From the NCBI RefSeq assembly GCF_010499455.1, contig NZ_JAAGOH010000007.1, forward strand, positions 1-64,000: a DNA stretch of 64,000 nucleotides, in the 5' to 3' direction. Source of the stretch: Ideonella livida. GTDB lineage: Bacteria; Pseudomonadota; Gammaproteobacteria; Burkholderiales; Burkholderiaceae_C. The stretch's first letter is position 1, and each line of letters starts with the position of its first letter. The position numbers were made by a program, and so were the translations under genes. This document shows positions 16,879-25,430 of the stretch, in pieces. The notes beneath the pieces are model-generated. The model was not told where the DNA came from and made no database searches. It saw only the letters and a list, made by a program, of their open reading frames with translations.

Positions 16879-17835
16879 ATGGACCTGGACACCCTCAGAC
16901 GCGCCCTGGACCCTACCTGGCTGCCCTGGCTGCTGGCCCTGGGGGTGTCCCTGCCGGCCCTGGCCGTGCTGGAGGGACTGGCCCTGCAGCACCTGGCCCG
17001 CCAGCCCTATGACTGGACCCACCTGGGCCTGTCCCTGGCCGATGCGCTGGGCCGGCGGGCGGTGGATGCCCTGGGCCTGTCGCTGGCCGCACCGGTGCTG
17101 GTCTGGGCCTACACCCACCGGCTGGGCACCTGGCGCCTGGACGGGCCCGGCCCGTGGCTGGCCGTCTTTCTGCTGCATGAGGCGTGTTACTACGCCTACC
17201 ACCGCGCCGCGCACCGGGTGGGCTGGTTCTGGGCCACGCACAGCGTGCACCACTCGCCGCCGGCCCTGAACCTGGCCTGTGCGCTGCGTCTGGGCTGGAC
17301 CGGCAAGCTCAGTGGCACGGCCCTGTTCTTCTCCCCCCTGGTGCTGCTGGGCGTGCCGCCGACGGTGGTGCTGGGCGCCACCGCCTTCAACCTGGTCTAC
17401 CAGTTCTGGCTGCACACCACCTGGATCCCGCGGCTGGGGCCCTTGGAGTGGGTGTTCAACACCCCGTCGCACCACCGGGTGCACCACGGCAGCAACCCCG
17501 AATACCTGGACTGCAACTATGGCGGGGTGCTCATCGTGTACGACCGGCTGCTGGGCACCTGGGTGGGCGAGCGCGACGGCTTGCCTCCGCGCTACGGGCT
17601 GGTGCAGCCCCTGGACAGCCGCAACCCCTTGGTCATTGCGTTTCACGGATGGATCAGGCTGTTGCGGGATGTAAGGCAAGCGGGCACCATGCGAGGGGTG
17701 CTGGCGGTGCTGCTGGGGCCGCCTGGCGGTGCCCGCTCAAGTGCCCTGCCGGACAGCCGATCCTGCGAGCAGGCGGCCAACGCCCCGGCCCGCCGTCTGC
17801 CCGCCCCCGGGTCGTCACCAAGGAGATCCGCATGA
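16879..17835 (+). CDS. Sterol desaturase / fatty acid hydroxylase superfamily membrane enzyme
   Basis: A 318-residue integral membrane protein with the three-part histidine signature of non-haem di-iron hydroxylases: HEACYYAYHRAAHR from residue 100, HSVHH at 121-125 and HHRVHH at 198-203. Four or so transmembrane helices flank these boxes. The family hydroxylates or desaturates lipids (sterols, hopanoids, fatty acids, ornithine lipids) using O2 and electrons from a partner. The substrate here is unknown. ATG 16879 has GGAG nine bases upstream. An upstream in-frame start at 16786 lacks such a site. The stop overlaps the next ATG (ATGA), so the small downstream protein is translationally coupled. 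The C-terminal tail after about 280 is Ala/Pro/Arg-rich and probably disordered. Confidence 0.88.
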   Translation: MDLDTLRRALDPTWLPWLLALGVSLPALAVLEGLALQHLARQPYDWTHLGLSLADALGRRAVDALGLSLAAPVLVWAYTHRLGTWRLDGPGPWLAVFLLHEACYYAYHRAAHRVGWFWATHSVHHSPPALNLACALRLGWTGKLSGTALFFSPLVLLGVPPTVVLGATAFNLVYQFWLHTTWIPRLGPLEWVFNTPSHHRVHHGSNPEYLDCNYGGVLIVYDRLLGTWVGERDGLPPRYGLVQPLDSRNPLVIAFHGWIRLLRDVRQAGTMRGVLAVLLGPPGGARSSALPDSRSCEQAANAPARRLPAPGSSPRRSA

Positions 17836-18095
17836 ACGCCCCCCAACGCCCAAGCGTCCCGGCTGCCACAGCGGCGCGGCCGGCCACGGCGGCCGATCCC
17901 GCCACGGTCGCCCCGGCCTCTCCCTTGGCGCCCACGGCACCCGGTGCGCCGCAACCGAAGTTCAACGAGACGGTGGTGACCACCGGGTTCTGGTCCAGCA
18001 GCGCCGCGCTGCAGCGCGGGGCGGATGTGCAGGAGGTGGACCCCGCGCGCCTGCCTGAGGATTGGCGCGAGCGCTTCTTCGGCATCAAGAAGTGA
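17832..18095 (+). CDS. Small protein with conserved-looking C-terminus, unknown function
   Basis: An 87-residue protein. The first half is a Pro/Ala/Thr-rich disordered region. The second half (FNETVVTTGFWSSSA, then DVQEVDPARLPEDWRERFFG) has a composition typical of a folded short motif and ends FGIKK. AGGAGA lies just ahead of ATG 17832. It overlaps the hydroxylase stop by four bases, which suggests a linked role. I do not recognise a family. No membrane segment or signal peptide is present. Confidence 0.6.
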   Translation: MNAPQRPSVPAATAARPATAADPATVAPASPLAPTAPGAPQPKFNETVVTTGFWSSSAALQRGADVQEVDPARLPEDWRERFFGIKK

Positions 18096-18226
18096 AGGCC
18101 GTGGCGCGCCGGGCTTGAAGACCCCGGGGGCCGCCCCCAGCGCGCACGCCCGCACGCCCGGCCTACCGCGTTCGGCATTGACAGGGGTGACATGGGGCTG
18201 CTCCCAGGCGCGCTAACCTGCTGGGC

Positions 18227-19339
18227 ATGAGCACCTCCCTCTTTTCCCCCCTGCAGCTGGGCGACATCGCCCTGGACAACCGTGTCGTCATGGCGCCGCT
18301 GACGCGCAACCGCGCCAGCAACCCCGGCCGCGTGCCGGTGCCGTTGATGGCCGACTACTACCGCCAGCGCGCCAATCCCGCGACCGGCGCCGGCCTCCTC
18401 ATCACCGAGGCCAGCCAGATCAGCCCCATGGCCCAGGGCTACCTGGACACCCCGGGCATCCACAGCCAGGAGCAGATCGCCGGCTGGCGGCAGGTGACCG
18501 AGGCGGTGCACGCCGAAGGCGGCAAGATCGTCATCCAGCTCTGGCATGTGGGCCGCATCTCGCACAGCAGCCTGCTGCCCGGGGGCGCGGCGCCGGTGTC
18601 GGCCAGTGCCAAGCCGGCCCAGAGCAAGACCTACATCAGCGGCGGCTTTGCCGACGTGTCGGCCCCGCGCGCCCTGGCCACGGAGGAGATCGCCGGCGTG
18701 GTGGCCGACTACGCCCAGGCCGCCCGTAACGCGGTGGCCGCCGGCTTTGACGGGGTGGAAATCCACGCCGCCAATGGCTACCTGATCGAGCAGTTCCTGC
18801 GCGACAGCGTCAACGACCGCACCGATGCCTACGGCGGCACCATCGCCAACCGGGTGCGCCTGCTGCACGAGGTGGTGCAGGCGGTGACCGGCGCCATTGG
18901 CGCCGGCCGCACCGGCATCCGCCTCTCGCCCATCAGCCCGGCCAACGACATCGGCCAGGACAGCGACGCCCAGGCGCTGTTCAACCACGTGGCCCAGGTG
19001 CTGGCGCCGTTCAAGCTGGCCTATGTGCATGTGGTGGAAGGCGCCACCGGCGGCCCGCGCGACCTGACGGCCCAAGGGGTGGCCCCGTTTGATTACGCCG
19101 CCATGCGTGCCGCCCTGGGCGGCACGCCCTGGATGCTGAACAACGGCTACGACCGGGCGCTGGCGCTGGAGACGGTGGCCTCGGGTGCGGCCGACGCCGT
19201 GGCCTTTGGCAAGCCCTTCATCGCCAACCCGGACCTGGGCCGCCGCCTGCGCGAAGGCGCCGCCTGGAACGCGCTGGACGTCAAGACCCTCTACGGCGGC
19301 GGCGCAGCGGGCTACACCGACTACCCCACGCTGGCGTGA
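18227..19339 (+). CDS. Old Yellow Enzyme-type NADH:flavin oxidoreductase / alkene reductase (NemA-like)
   Basis: A 370-residue FMN-dependent TIM-barrel enzyme. It reduces activated C=C bonds such as N-ethylmaleimide, enones or nitro compounds with NAD(P)H. It begins with LFSPLQLGD and VMAPLTRNRA and carries IQLWHVGRISH (103-113) and the ligand-binding pair His180/Asn183 with Tyr185 in EIHAANGYLIEQF. This is followed by the DAYGG and NRVR segments and an FMN-phosphate region FGKPFIANPDLGRRL near the end. These match the NemA/OYE class I branch. The gene overlaps the next (GTGA at 19336-19339). Confidence 0.92.
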   Translation: MSTSLFSPLQLGDIALDNRVVMAPLTRNRASNPGRVPVPLMADYYRQRANPATGAGLLITEASQISPMAQGYLDTPGIHSQEQIAGWRQVTEAVHAEGGKIVIQLWHVGRISHSSLLPGGAAPVSASAKPAQSKTYISGGFADVSAPRALATEEIAGVVADYAQAARNAVAAGFDGVEIHAANGYLIEQFLRDSVNDRTDAYGGTIANRVRLLHEVVQAVTGAIGAGRTGIRLSPISPANDIGQDSDAQALFNHVAQVLAPFKLAYVHVVEGATGGPRDLTAQGVAPFDYAAMRAALGGTPWMLNNGYDRALALETVASGAADAVAFGKPFIANPDLGRRLREGAAWNALDVKTLYGGGAAGYTDYPTLA

Positions 19340-20457
19340 GGCCGGGGGGACCGGTCGGCGCTGCGCATCCCTTGCAGCGCCTGAAGGCGGCCTTGGCCAC
19401 CGCGCCCTGGCCGGGGCGGCTGGCCTTCACCCTGGTCATGGCCGCCCTGGCGGGCGAGGCCGCGGCCTTGGCCCATGTGCCGCTGCCCTGGATGATCGGG
19501 CCGCTGCTGGTCAGCGCGGCGCTGAGCCTGCGGCAGTGGCCGCTGCAGGCCTCGCCGCGGCTGCGCGATGTGGGCCAGTGGGCCATTGGCACCACGCTGG
19601 GCCTGTACTTCACCCCGGCGGTACTGGCGGCCATGCTGGGTTTTGCCTGGGCGATCGGTGTGGGCGTGGTCTGGGCCCTCGCCCTGGGCTATGCCTTCTA
19701 CCGCTTCCTGGCCTGGCGCCATCGGGACGAGCCGGGGCTGCACCCGGGCGCCGCCTTCTTTGCGGCGGCCATTGGCGGGGCCTCGGAGATGGCGCTGCTG
19801 GCTGAGCGCCACGGTGCGCAGGTGGACCGCGTGGCGGCCGCGCACTCGCTGCGCGTGCTGATGGTGGTGAGCCTGATCCCGCTGGCCTTCCAGTTCTCCG
19901 GCCTGCATGGCCTGGACCCGTCACCGCCGGCGGTGCGCGAAGTGCATGGCGATGGCCTGGCGGTGCTGGTGGGCTTGACGGTGGCCGCAGGCCTGCTGAT
20001 GCGCCGGCTGGACCTGCCCAGTCCCTTTGTGCTGGGGGCGCTGGCGGTGTCCATGGGGCTGACCGGCAGCGGCATCGTGCTCTCGGCCCTGCCGCTGCAG
20101 CTGGTCAACGCCGGGCAGTTGTTCATCGGTGTGGCGCTGGGCACGCGCTTCACGCCGGCGTTCTGGCACCGGGCGCCGCGCTGGCTGGCCAGCGTGGCCC
20201 TGGGCACGCTGGGCATGATCATGCTGTCCGCGGGCTTTGCCTGCGCACTGGCCTGGGCCACCGGCTTGCACCCGGCCACGCTGATCCTGGGCACCTCGCC
20301 CGGCGGCATCGCCGAGATGAGCATCACCGCCAAGGTGCTGCAACTGGGCGTGCCCACGGTGACGGCCTTCCATGTGCTGCGTTACCTGGCGGTGCTGCTG
20401 GCCACCGGCCGGCTGTGGCGCTGGGAGGCGCGGCGGCTGCAGGCCCGCGCGGGCTGA
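19336..20457 (+). CDS. AbrB-family putative membrane transporter/regulator
   Basis: A 373-residue very hydrophobic protein with about ten predicted helices and an internal two-fold repeat. PLPWMIGPLLVSA (about residues 50-62) is echoed by LPSPFVLGALAVSMG (about 229-243), and each half is followed by a segment with GQ (VGQWAIGTTLGL, NAGQLFIGVALG). This repeat and LGTSPGGIAEMSI near the end define the AbrB/DUF ammonia-monooxygenase-like membrane family. The function is poorly known, and the old 'ammonia monooxygenase' label is misleading. The GTG start at 19336 overlaps the oxidoreductase stop. Confidence 0.82.
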   Translation: MRPGGPVGAAHPLQRLKAALATAPWPGRLAFTLVMAALAGEAAALAHVPLPWMIGPLLVSAALSLRQWPLQASPRLRDVGQWAIGTTLGLYFTPAVLAAMLGFAWAIGVGVVWALALGYAFYRFLAWRHRDEPGLHPGAAFFAAAIGGASEMALLAERHGAQVDRVAAAHSLRVLMVVSLIPLAFQFSGLHGLDPSPPAVREVHGDGLAVLVGLTVAAGLLMRRLDLPSPFVLGALAVSMGLTGSGIVLSALPLQLVNAGQLFIGVALGTRFTPAFWHRAPRWLASVALGTLGMIMLSAGFACALAWATGLHPATLILGTSPGGIAEMSITAKVLQLGVPTVTAFHVLRYLAVLLATGRLWRWEARRLQARAG

Positions 20458-20481
20458 GCCGGACCGCGGCGGCCGGCTCAG
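20454..20481. terminator. Convergent-gene hairpin (weak candidate terminator)
   Basis: CTGAGCCGG (20454-20462) and CCGGCTCAG (20473-20481) form nine perfect pairs with a ten-base loop. The stop codon of the AbrB-type gene (20455-20457) lies in the left arm. The facing methyltransferase gene ends at 20545. No U tract follows on either strand, so termination is only suggested. Confidence 0.35.
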
Positions 20482-20544
20482 GGCGAGAGGCTGGCGACCC
20501 CCACCCAGGCCCTGCGCCGGGTGCTGCCCAAGGGCCGGCAGCCC

Positions 20545-21285
20545 TCATCCGGTGTGGCCACGTGGCCGCGGCCGCAAGCCTTGCGTGCGGGCGCGCCGCG
20601 GCGGCACCTCTCCGCAGGCCATGAACACGCTGCCCTGCCACTTCGGCTCGACCTGCAGGCCGGGCAGGCAGCGGTCCAGCAGCCGCCAGGGCTGGTCCAG
20701 GCCGGCCATGCTGCCCACCGAGTACCAGGCGGCGCTCCACACCCACAGGTTCAGCGGCCAAGCCCACCACGGGGCCCATTGCAGGCCGGTGGCCACCACC
20801 CGGGCACCGGGCCGCAGGTGGCGGAACACCTGGGCCAGCGCGGTCGGGCTCAGCAGGATGTCGTGGGTGAAGTGGAAGAGCGCGGCATCGGCCAGGGGCA
20901 GCTCGGCCGCCTCGACCGGACAGGTCTGGAGCTGCACCTGCGACCAGGCGCGGTCCTGGCAGCGCTGGCGGGCGCGGCCCAGCATGTCGGGGCATTGCTC
21001 CACGCCCACCACCTGACCCTGCGGGCCCACGGCGGCCTGCAGGGCGTCCAGGCTCAGGCCGGTGCCACAGCCCAGGTCCAGCACCGTCTGGCCGGGCTGC
21101 AGGGCCAGGCTGGCGATGGCTTCCTGGCGCAGGGGCTCGAACGGGGCCAGCTCCCAGTCGTACTGCGGGGCGCGCTGGCGGTACAGGGCCCGGGCTGCCT
21201 GTCGCAGCGCCGCGGCGTCAGGCGACTCCGGGAGGGGGGCGGCGGGCGCCGGGGGACGGTCGGGCGTGGTCAGGGACGTCGTCAT
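20545..21285 (-). CDS. Class I SAM-dependent methyltransferase
   Basis: A 246-residue protein. The SAM-binding glycine loop VLDLGCGTG lies at 68-76, followed by an acidic post-I residue in VVGVEQCPDML and a motif IV-like segment FHFTHDILLSP. This resembles the UbiE/Methyltransf_11/25 group that methylates small molecules or lipids. A hydrophobic stretch (WAPWWAWPLNLWVWSAAW) near residue 180 could touch the membrane. ATG 21285 was chosen for its strong GGAGGAGACC ribosome site. The frame remains open far upstream, but without conserved content. The substrate is unknown. Confidence 0.82.
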   Translation of the reverse strand: MTTSLTTPDRPPAPAAPLPESPDAAALRQAARALYRQRAPQYDWELAPFEPLRQEAIASLALQPGQTVLDLGCGTGLSLDALQAAVGPQGQVVGVEQCPDMLGRARQRCQDRAWSQVQLQTCPVEAAELPLADAALFHFTHDILLSPTALAQVFRHLRPGARVVATGLQWAPWWAWPLNLWVWSAAWYSVGSMAGLDQPWRLLDRCLPGLQVEPKWQGSVFMACGEVPPRRARTQGLRPRPRGHTG

Positions 21286-21442
21286 GGCCTGGTCTCCTCC
21301 TGTGGCGCTCCGAGGGTCGGCGGGTGGGCGCCCGCGCGCAGCATCCCGTGCCCGATGCGGCTTGTCCAGTCCTGCTTGCCCGCGGTCTGACCCAGGGCAA
21401 GCCCGGCCCCGCTGAACGGGGACAGCCGCTGGCCGTAGGGCC

Positions 21443-21931
21443 TCAGCCGGCGGCCGGCTGGCGCATGGCGCGCTGGCGCTGCTCCATCTCCGTGCGCAGC
21501 TGGCGGCGGATCTTGGCGTTCTCCCAACGCCGCCGCTCGTCGTCGGTGCCGGGCTGCAGCGGTGGCACCGGCGCGGGTTTGCCCTGGTCGTCCACCGCCA
21601 CCATCGTGAAGAAGCAGGAGTTGGCATGGCGCACCACCTGGGTGCGGATGTTCTCGGCAATCACCTTGATGCCCACTTCCATGGACGAGGTGCCGGTGTG
21701 GTTGACCGAGGCCAGGAAGGTGACCAGCTCGCCCACATGGATGGGTTGGCGGAACATCACCTGGTCCACGCTGAGCGTGACCACGTAACGGCCGGCGTAG
21801 CGGCTGGCGCAGGCGTAGGCCACCTGGTCCAGGAACTTCAGCACGGTGCCGCCGTGGACGTTGCCGGAGAAGTTGGCCATGTCCGGCGTCATGAGCACGG
21901 TCATCGAAAGCTGGTGCGAAGGCAGGTCCAT
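21443..21931 (-). CDS. Hotdog-fold acyl-CoA thioesterase (YciA/BFIT type)
   Basis: A 162-residue hotdog protein. The catalytic-loop region MANFSGNVHGGTVLKFLDQ (18-36) holds Asn24, His26, a Gly pair and Asp35, as in YciA-type thioesterases. HVGELVTFLASVNHTGTSSMEV is the second conserved strand. It should hydrolyse acyl-CoA to free acid and CoA as a hexamer. The C-terminal 40 residues are charged and helical (DDERRRWENAKIRR). It is transcribed leftward, divergent from rpe. Confidence 0.9.
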   Translation of the reverse strand: MDLPSHQLSMTVLMTPDMANFSGNVHGGTVLKFLDQVAYACASRYAGRYVVTLSVDQVMFRQPIHVGELVTFLASVNHTGTSSMEVGIKVIAENIRTQVVRHANSCFFTMVAVDDQGKPAPVPPLQPGTDDERRRWENAKIRRQLRTEMEQRQRAMRQPAAG

Positions 21932-22124
21932 GGGGGCAGCAGAGGAGGGGGGCTAGGGGCCCCCAGCTTAGCGGGATGCGTGCCAGCCGGCGTTGTGGAC
22001 GACCGCAGTCCCGGCGCGCCGCGCATCGGCTGCAAGGCCCCGGCCCGGCGCCGGTGGGGGGACGATCCCTAAAATCCGCGGCTTCGCCTCCCCGTCTCTG
22101 CCGCCGCCTGCCGGCCCGTCTGCC

Positions 22125-22805
22125 ATGACCACCTACCGCATCGCCCCCAGCATCCTCTCCGCCGATTTCGCCCGCCTGGGTGACGAGGTGCGCAACGTGC
22201 TGGCCGCCGGCGCCGACTGGATCCACTTCGACGTGATGGACAACCATTACGTGCCCAACCTGACCTTCGGCCCGATGGTCTGCCAGGCCCTGAAGAAGCA
22301 CGCGGTCAAGCCCGACGGCACCCCGGCCCCCATCGACGTGCACCTGATGGTGCAGCCGGTGGACGCGTTGGCGCTGGAGTTTGCCAAGGCCGGTGCGGAC
22401 ATCATCACCTTCCACCCCGACGCCTCCACCCACGTGGACCGCACGCTGCAGCTGATCCAGGGCGCGGGCTGCCAGGCCGGCCTGGTGTTCAACCCGGCCA
22501 TGCCCATCGATGTGCTCGAGTGGACGATCGACAAGCTCGACGTGATCCTGCTGATGAGCGTGAACCCTGGCTTCGGCGGCCAGAGCTTCATCGACAGCAC
22601 CCTGCGCAAGGCCGAGCAGGTGCGCAAGCTGATCGACCAGTCCGGCCGCGACATCCGCCTGGAGATCGACGGCGGCGTGAAGGCCGACAACATTCGGCGC
22701 ATTGCCGACGCGGGGGCCGACACCTTTGTGGCAGGCAGCGCCATCTTTGGCAAGCCCGACTACCAGGCCGTGATCGACGCCATGCGCGCCGAACTGGCCC
22801 GATGA
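22125..22805 (+). CDS. rpe: Ribulose-phosphate 3-epimerase
   Basis: A 226-residue TIM-barrel metalloenzyme that interconverts ribulose-5-P and xylulose-5-P in the pentose phosphate pathway and Calvin cycle. Visible: [15 protein letters not shown] at 7-21, [18 protein letters not shown] with catalytic Asp36, [18 protein letters not shown] and the second catalytic Asp in LEIDGGVK. Length is standard. Upstream in-frame starts would add an Arg/Pro-rich leader, so ATG 22125 is used. The stop overlaps the gph start (ATGA), a pairing seen in many proteobacteria. Confidence 0.96.
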   Translation: MTTYRIAPSILSADFARLGDEVRNVLAAGADWIHFDVMDNHYVPNLTFGPMVCQALKKHAVKPDGTPAPIDVHLMVQPVDALALEFAKAGADIITFHPDASTHVDRTLQLIQGAGCQAGLVFNPAMPIDVLEWTIDKLDVILLMSVNPGFGGQSFIDSTLRKAEQVRKLIDQSGRDIRLEIDGGVKADNIRRIADAGADTFVAGSAIFGKPDYQAVIDAMRAELAR

Positions 22806-23494
22806 GCGCCGCCATGCACAACGCCGCCGTGACCTTGCCCGACTGGCTGCACCGCGGGCGCTTTGATGTCCTGATGGTGGATCTGGACGGCACCCTGGTC
22901 GACACCTTGGGTGACTTTGACGCCGCGCTCAACCGCATGCTGGCCGGCCTGGGCCTGCCCGGGGTGGACCGCGCCTTCATCGAGCGCACCGTGGGCAAGG
23001 GCTCCGAGCATCTGGTGCGCCGCACCCTGGCCGAGGTGGGTGCCCAAGAGTCGCGCTACGAGGCCGCCTGGACGCTCTACCAGGACAGCTATGCGGCCAT
23101 CAACGGCGAATGCTCGAGCGTCTACCCCGGCGCCCGTGAGGCCTTGGCCGCCTGGCAGGCGGCCGGTTTCCGGCTGGCCTGCCTGACCAACAAGCCCGGT
23201 GAGGCCGCACGCACCCTGCTGCAGCGCAAGGGCCTGGACGTCTTTTTCGAGGTGACTTTTGGCGGTGACGCCTTTGCCCGCAAGAAGCCCGACCCGCTGC
23301 CCCTGCTGAGCACCTGTGCCCACCTGGGCGTGGACCCGTCGCGGGCCTTGATGGTGGGCGACTCGGAGAACGACGTGCTGGCCGCGCGCGCTGCCGGCTG
23401 CGCCGTGGCCGTGGTGCCCTACGGCTACAACCACGGGCAGCCGATTGCCAGCGCCGGCGCCGACTGGCTGATGCGGCAGCTGGACCGGCCCTGA
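22802..23494 (+). CDS. gph: Phosphoglycolate phosphatase (HAD family)
   Basis: A 230-residue HAD-superfamily hydrolase: motif [11 protein letters not shown] with nucleophile Asp27 and Asp29, motif II Thr in [10 protein letters not shown], motif III Lys in [10 protein letters not shown] and motif [18 protein letters not shown] helical cap lies between I and II. It removes phosphate from 2-phosphoglycolate formed during DNA repair or by RuBisCO. The identification rests on the motifs plus the coupling to rpe (ATGA overlap at 22802), a known gene pair. Confidence 0.93.
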   Translation: MSAAMHNAAVTLPDWLHRGRFDVLMVDLDGTLVDTLGDFDAALNRMLAGLGLPGVDRAFIERTVGKGSEHLVRRTLAEVGAQESRYEAAWTLYQDSYAAINGECSSVYPGAREALAAWQAAGFRLACLTNKPGEAARTLLQRKGLDVFFEVTFGGDAFARKKPDPLPLLSTCAHLGVDPSRALMVGDSENDVLAARAAGCAVAVVPYGYNHGQPIASAGADWLMRQLDRP

Positions 23495-23506
23495 GCCGGC
23501 ACGCCT

Positions 23507-24349
23507 TCAGGCATCCAGGTCAAAGCTCAGCGTGAGCACCGCCGAGACGCTGCGCGCCGGCGGCAGGAAGCGCCACTCCATCACCCGGCCCAGCACATGG
23601 CGGCGCAGCCGCGCGTCACTGGCCTTGAGCACCAGGGCTTCGGTCACGCGCCCGCGCTCGTTCACGCTCAGCTGCACCTCCACCTGACCCTGGCGCAGCT
23701 GCTGCATGAGGGAAGGGGGAAAGCTCAGGTCGGCCTCCGGGTCCAGCGCCAGGCCGGTCGCCGGTGAGGGGGGCGCCTCGACCGGGGCGGCGGGTGCCGG
23801 CAGGTCGGCCGGGGCGGCGATCGTGGCTGCGGGCGCCTGCGGGGTCGAGGCCGGCACGGGGCTGGCGCTGGCCGAATCCTCCGTCTGCGGTGCCGAAAGG
23901 GGCGCTTGGGCCGTCTGGGCCGTCTGGGCGGCCTGCGGGTTGGGCGCAGGGGCGGCCAAGGCGGCGGCGGCCGGCAGGGGCATCGCCGGCACGGGCAGAG
24001 GGGTGGGCAGGGGCGCGGCGGAGGCCGGCCCGGCCAGCGGCGAGCGCCCTGCCGGGGCACCGGACGGTGCCGGCACGGTCACGGCGGTCTTGGCCGCCCC
24101 GGCGCGGCCCTCCGGCTTGGGATCGGCTTTGGGGTCGGGCCGCTGCTCGGCTTTCTGGGCCTGCAGGCGTATCCAGATCAGCGGCCGCTCCGCCTCCCGC
24201 TTGACGCGTTCGCTGATGGTGGTGGCGGTGTCCTGGGCCTGCGCGTGGGGCGCTGCCGTGCCCACCAAGGCCAGGGTGCTGGCCACCAGTGCGGCGCGTG
24301 TGAAGCGGCGCGGCCAGTGCCGCGGCACGGCGCAAAGAGGTGCGTTCAT
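23507..24349 (-). CDS. Periplasmic Pro/Ala-rich protein with TonB-C-like C-terminal domain
   Basis: A 280-residue protein with a cleavable signal (RRFTRAALVASTLALVGTAAPHAQAQ, cleavage near 35), a charged helix (ISERVKREAERPLIWIRLQAQ), a long Pro/Ala-rich linker from about residue 65 to 205, and a final 70-residue domain: VEVQLSVNERGRVTEALVLKAS then LGRVMEWRFLPPARSVS. The last part has the feel of a TonB-C/TolA-like energy-coupling or periplasm-spanning domain. No TonB transmembrane anchor is present. The start is ATG 24349. The frame upstream lacks a signal peptide-like sequence. It faces gph tail-to-tail, 12 bases apart. The role is unproven. Confidence 0.6.
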   Translation of the reverse strand: MNAPLCAVPRHWPRRFTRAALVASTLALVGTAAPHAQAQDTATTISERVKREAERPLIWIRLQAQKAEQRPDPKADPKPEGRAGAAKTAVTVPAPSGAPAGRSPLAGPASAAPLPTPLPVPAMPLPAAAALAAPAPNPQAAQTAQTAQAPLSAPQTEDSASASPVPASTPQAPAATIAAPADLPAPAAPVEAPPSPATGLALDPEADLSFPPSLMQQLRQGQVEVQLSVNERGRVTEALVLKASDARLRRHVLGRVMEWRFLPPARSVSAVLTLSFDLDA

Positions 24350-24569
24350 TGTCGGATCCCAACGGAGATGGTCTTGGGGAGGTCGCACGCGCGCTTGTGG
24401 CGCGCGGCGAGCCTTAGCAAGCGCCGCGCCCGATGCCTGTGACATCGGGTGGGCCGTTTGGGCGGCACTGCGGGCAGGGCCGCACCATGGCAAGAGCCGC
24501 CGCGCACCGACCCGGGCCCCCGTGCCCAGGGGCGGTGCGGTGTGTCAGTCCGGTGGCGGCCGGTCCGGA

Positions 24570-25181
24570 TCAGCTTGGGGGGGCAGCCGGGCTTTCCTGC
24601 CCCAGCAAGGCCCGCTTGAGCGGGCCGTCGGCCGGATCCTTGCCCAGCCAGATGCCCAGCAGGGCCTGAAAGAACGCTGGCTCGGGGATGGGCTCGAGCT
24701 CGGGCTTGCCGTTGATCACCACCGTCGTGCCTTGGCCGGGCACCCAGTCCACGCTGAAGGCGTCGCCACTGGCCAGCTTCTTCTTGCGGGCGAAGAGTTC
24801 CGCCAGCTTCAAGGTGCCGGGGATGGACTTCATGAAGACGTCCTTGCTGGCGTTCTTCTCCATGCCCTGGGTGAAGAGCTTGCCCAGCTCGTTGGCGTCG
24901 ATGTCGCGCAGCATGACGATGTGCACCCGCTTGGGGCCGGGGGCGGCCACCGCCGCCTCCAGGCTGGCGGCCCGGGCACTGAGGTAAAGACCTGCTGCAT
25001 AGACCTTGAAGATGGCCTTGTAGCGGATGCCCGCGCCGTTGAGCAGCAGCGCGCCGCCCCCCACGCTGGCGCCCGGTTCAAACCGCACCCCGGCCAGGGT
25101 GACCGGGGCGGAGGCCTGTGGCCAGGCGGGGGCGCAGGCCAGGGCCAGCGGGGCAAGGATCAGTTTCCGGCGCAGTGGCAT
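24570..25181 (-). CDS. Chalcone-isomerase-fold periplasmic protein
   Basis: A 203-residue protein with an N-terminal signal (RRKLILAPLALACAPAWPQA), then VTLAGVRFEPGASVGGGALLLNGAGIRYKAIFKVYAAGLYL, which is the start of the chalcone isomerase-like (CHI) domain. The pattern continues through VHIVMLRDIDANELGKLF and ends LLGIWLGKDPADGPLKRALLG. Bacterial CHI-like proteins are widespread in proteobacteria and not proven to be flavonoid enzymes. A lipid-binding role is more likely. AAGGAAGG just upstream supports ATG 25181. It runs divergently from the trp leader region. Confidence 0.85.
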   Translation of the reverse strand: MPLRRKLILAPLALACAPAWPQASAPVTLAGVRFEPGASVGGGALLLNGAGIRYKAIFKVYAAGLYLSARAASLEAAVAAPGPKRVHIVMLRDIDANELGKLFTQGMEKNASKDVFMKSIPGTLKLAELFARKKKLASGDAFSVDWVPGQGTTVVINGKPELEPIPEPAFFQALLGIWLGKDPADGPLKRALLGQESPAAPPS

Positions 25182-25287
25182 GCGGCCTTCCTTGTGGGGC
25201 GTTGAAAACTCGCTAGGGTATGGCTGCGCTTGTGACGCGGCTGTCGCACCAGTGTCCGGGCCGCGCAGGCGGGCGTCCATCGTGCTG

Positions 25288-25303
25288 ACCCTGAATTCAG
25301 GGT
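25288..25303. promoter_or_regulatory. Perfect 16-bp palindrome upstream of the trp leader (candidate operator)
   Basis: ACCCTGAATTCAGGGT is its own reverse complement. It lies about 45 bases upstream of the extended -10 element of the trp leader and about 105 bases from the start of the divergent CHI-like gene. A symmetric site like this suits a dimeric regulator. No regulator is identified. Confidence 0.4.
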
Positions 25304-25345
25304 TGCCCCCGAGCCGCCGCCGGGGGCGCGGGGCGGCGGGGCCGC

Positions 25346-25354
25346 TGCTACACT
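25346..25354 (+). promoter_or_regulatory. Candidate extended -10 promoter of the trp operon
   Basis: TGCTACACT fits the extended -10 form TGnTAnnnT. Transcription would begin near 25361-25362, at or beside the ATG of the leader peptide. No good -35 is present at the proper distance. Confidence 0.4.
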
Positions 25355-25361
25355 CCGTCGC

Positions 25362-25430
25362 ATGTTCATCTCTCGCAAACGGATCGCGTCGTCCCAGCAC
25401 GACCGGGGAGCCTGGCCCTGGCGGGCCTGA
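25362..25430 (+). CDS. trpL: trp operon leader peptide
   Basis: A 22-codon frame, MFISRKRIASSQHDRGAWPW then RA, ending in TGA. It has Trp codons at positions 18 and 20 near the end, where a stalled ribosome would cover the first arm of the attenuator. Trp is the rarest amino acid, so two in 22 codons just ahead of trpE is strong circumstantial evidence for a classic attenuation leader. There is no obvious ribosome site between the extended -10 and the ATG, so the leader may be translated as a leaderless mRNA. Confidence 0.78.
   Translation: MFISRKRIASSQHDRGAWPWRA

Larger units (their letters stand above)
25182..25361 (+). other. Intergenic region between CHI-like gene and trp leader
   Basis: About 180 bases between the divergent CHI-like gene and trpL. 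The clear items are the 16-base palindrome at 25288-25303 and an extended -10 at 25346-25354, both listed separately. No open frame of note is present. Confidence 0.5.

Noticed and set aside
14714-17269. An 851-codon plus-strand frame opposite the histidine kinase and response regulator
   Set aside because: The minus-strand pair has complete kinase and receiver motifs. The plus frame is Gly/Gln/Arg-rich shadow.
24429-24449. CCCGATG/CATCGGG inverted repeat upstream of the TonB-C-like gene
   Set aside because: Seven-base arms in high-GC DNA are common by chance. It has no U tract and no promoter nearby to give it meaning.
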